From Thiomargarita sp. (GTDB lineage Bacteria; Pseudomonadota; Gammaproteobacteria; Beggiatoales; Beggiatoaceae): a stretch of 6,113 nt of DNA. The DNA lies in contig JAGLFE010000382.1 of the NCBI GenBank assembly GCA_023144675.1, positions 1 to 6,113 on the forward strand. Direction: 5' to 3'. The translations under genes and the position numbers were made by a program. How positions within the stretch are numbered: position 1 is the first letter of the stretch; each line of letters begins with the position of its first letter. Of this stretch, positions 4,903-6,113 are shown in pieces. The notes under the pieces were generated by a model. That model was not told the DNA's origin, did no database searches, and was given only the letters and a program-made list of their open reading frames with translations.

Positions 4903-6113
4903 ATGAAAATAAATAACTACGCCCTTTTAATAATTTTATTTATCTGCACAAATGCTGCTTTATCTTTTAGCAACAAGAATGATTCGGATGACGCATTGGA
5001 GCAAGAACTAAATTATTTGCGGGCAGAAAATATATCTCATGTTATAACTGCATCAAAAAGAGAGCAAACTAGTAATGAAGCACCGGCTAATATAACCGTA
5101 ATAACTCATCAGGAAATTGAAGAATTGGGCGTATTTTCCCTTTCCGAAGTTCTGTCTTTTATCCCTGGGGTTACAGTGCTAGAAACCTATTTTGGATATA
5201 CCGACATCATATTTAGAGGTAATTTTCAAGAACATTATAATAATAAAAGTTTACTTATGGTAAATAGCCACCCTTTTTGGGAAGTTGTAAATGGTAGTTA
5301 TCATCTTGAAGCCATACCTATTAATTCAATTAAGCAAATAGAAATTATTAGAGGTCCTGGCTCAGTGCTTTATGGCACAAATGCTTATGCGGGCGTTATT
5401 AATATAATTACTTTTAATGGTAAAGAAGTTGATGGCGGAACTATTTCAGCACGGACTGGCTCTTTTAACACGCAGGAATATGGTGTTAGTTTTGGAAAAA
5501 CTATAAATAATATAGACTTTTTTCTATCTGCTACTCTTTTAGATAATGACGGTTACAATTTTAATGTCGATAATGATGAAATGGGGGGAAGCGGCATAAT
5601 TGATTATGAAAATGATATTAGTAATTTATTTACTGGGTTTTCGTATGCAGGATTTACTTTAAATGCTGGCTATTTTAGTCAGGACAAACAAAAAATTGGC
5701 ATAGTTCCAATTCTAGTATTTGGAGGCGAAAATCATTTTGAAGGATATTATATGGATTTAAAATACGAAAAATCTTTTAATAAAAATTTAGCCATTCAAT
5801 GGAATTTACGTCATGACGATAGTGACCGAATATCAAGAGTAAGTAATTTTGATGCTGGCAGAGACATAGATTTACTTTCTGGAGGCAAAAAATCAGGGGG
5901 AGAATTTCAACTATTTTATGACTTTAATGAATCTTTGAGGATTATTGGTGGTGTTGCTTATGATAGTTATGAAAGTGAACCTTATTTATTTCAAATTGTC
6001 AACACCGATGAAATAAGCACATCTACCGCCTATTATGATTCTGCTTCTACCATTGAGAAAGGTTATTATATTCAAGCTGATGGAAAAATAACTCCAAAGC
6101 TAAATCTTATCGG
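4903..6113 (+). CDS. TonB-dependent outer-membrane receptor, 5' part
   Basis: The first 403 codons of an outer-membrane transporter that takes up large substrates such as iron chelates or cobalamin, using energy from TonB-ExbB-ExbD. The window ends inside the barrel. Residues 1-23 form a signal peptide (KINNY, then ALLIILFICTNAALS). Residues 44-170 are the plug domain: VITASKREQTSNEAPANITV at the family's start, IEELGVFSLSEVLSFIPGV, and IEIIRGPGSVLYGTNAYAG (146-164) followed by VINIIT. After this come alternating hydrophobic strands of the barrel (ISARTGSF, NIDFFLSATLL, FTLNAGYFSQ, LAIQWNLRHD). The substrate cannot be told. ATG 4903 is preferred because the signal peptide then begins properly; ATG 4879 in the same frame would add eight residues. 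Neither has a clear ribosome binding site. No frameshift is visible. Confidence 0.9.
   Translation, partial: MKINNYALLIILFICTNAALSFSNKNDSDDALEQELNYLRAENISHVITASKREQTSNEAPANITVITHQEIEELGVFSLSEVLSFIPGVTVLETYFGYTDIIFRGNFQEHYNNKSLLMVNSHPFWEVVNGSYHLEAIPINSIKQIEIIRGPGSVLYGTNAYAGVINIITFNGKEVDGGTISARTGSFNTQEYGVSFGKTINNIDFFLSATLLDNDGYNFNVDNDEMGGSGIIDYENDISNLFTGFSYAGFTLNAGYFSQDKQKIGIVPILVFGGENHFEGYYMDLKYEKSFNKNLAIQWNLRHDDSDRISRVSNFDAGRDIDLLSGGKKSGGEFQLFYDFNESLRIIGGVAYDSYESEPYLFQIVNTDEISTSTAYYDSASTIEKGYYIQADGKITPKLNLI

Overview
The window is AT-rich chromosomal DNA from a gammaproteobacterium. ObgE and MoaB both resemble the gammaproteobacterial forms. The short dispersed repeats (a TTCCTCGTTCC...GCGTGGGAATG hairpin and a GATGCGCTTCGTTCCTCAACAGCA unit), the tandem copies of a small nuclease-like gene, and the broken insertion sequences recall genomes of large sulfur bacteria (Beggiatoa/Thiomargarita-type Thiotrichales). 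That placement is an inference from memory; no marker gene here proves it.

Positions 1-1226 (+ strand): two near-identical tandem genes for a small PD-(D/E)XK nuclease-like protein with an N-terminal heptad-repeat stretch. Each is preceded by the same hairpin repeat and the same AAAGG ribosome binding site. They differ by one 21-bp (7-residue) repeat unit and nine substitutions, seven of them crowded near the 3' end.

Positions 1216-2723 (mostly - strand): a mobile-element wreck. An ISAzo13-type insertion sequence, bounded by 32-bp inverted repeats (31/32 match), sits inside a gene for an exported caspase-like (peptidase C14) protein. Only the caspase's signal peptide, first core strand and promoter survive, plus perhaps 14 codons on the far side of the IS. 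The transposase is dead: it has two frameshifts, an internal deletion, and a 91-bp MITE-like element with TAGCAAA termini inserted at a duplicated TA. Removing the MITE and one TA copy restores the transposase frame exactly.

Positions 2799-4401 (- strand): two intact housekeeping genes, obgE (ribosome-assembly GTPase) followed by moaB (molybdopterin biosynthesis protein), in the same direction and 58 bp apart. The caspase remnant lies 75 bp further downstream but has its own good sigma70-type promoter and Shine-Dalgarno sequence. ObgE is not preceded by rplU-rpmA, its usual upstream neighbours.

Positions 4402-4902: about 500 bp of AT-rich DNA between divergent genes, with no convincing gene. 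It holds one dispersed-repeat remnant and a long inverted repeat.

Positions 4903-6113 (+ strand): the first ~400 codons of a TonB-dependent outer-membrane receptor (signal peptide, complete plug domain, first part of the barrel), cut by the window end.

I see no clear new multi-gene system. The most interesting structures are the nested mobile elements and the caspase/nuclease junction they reveal.
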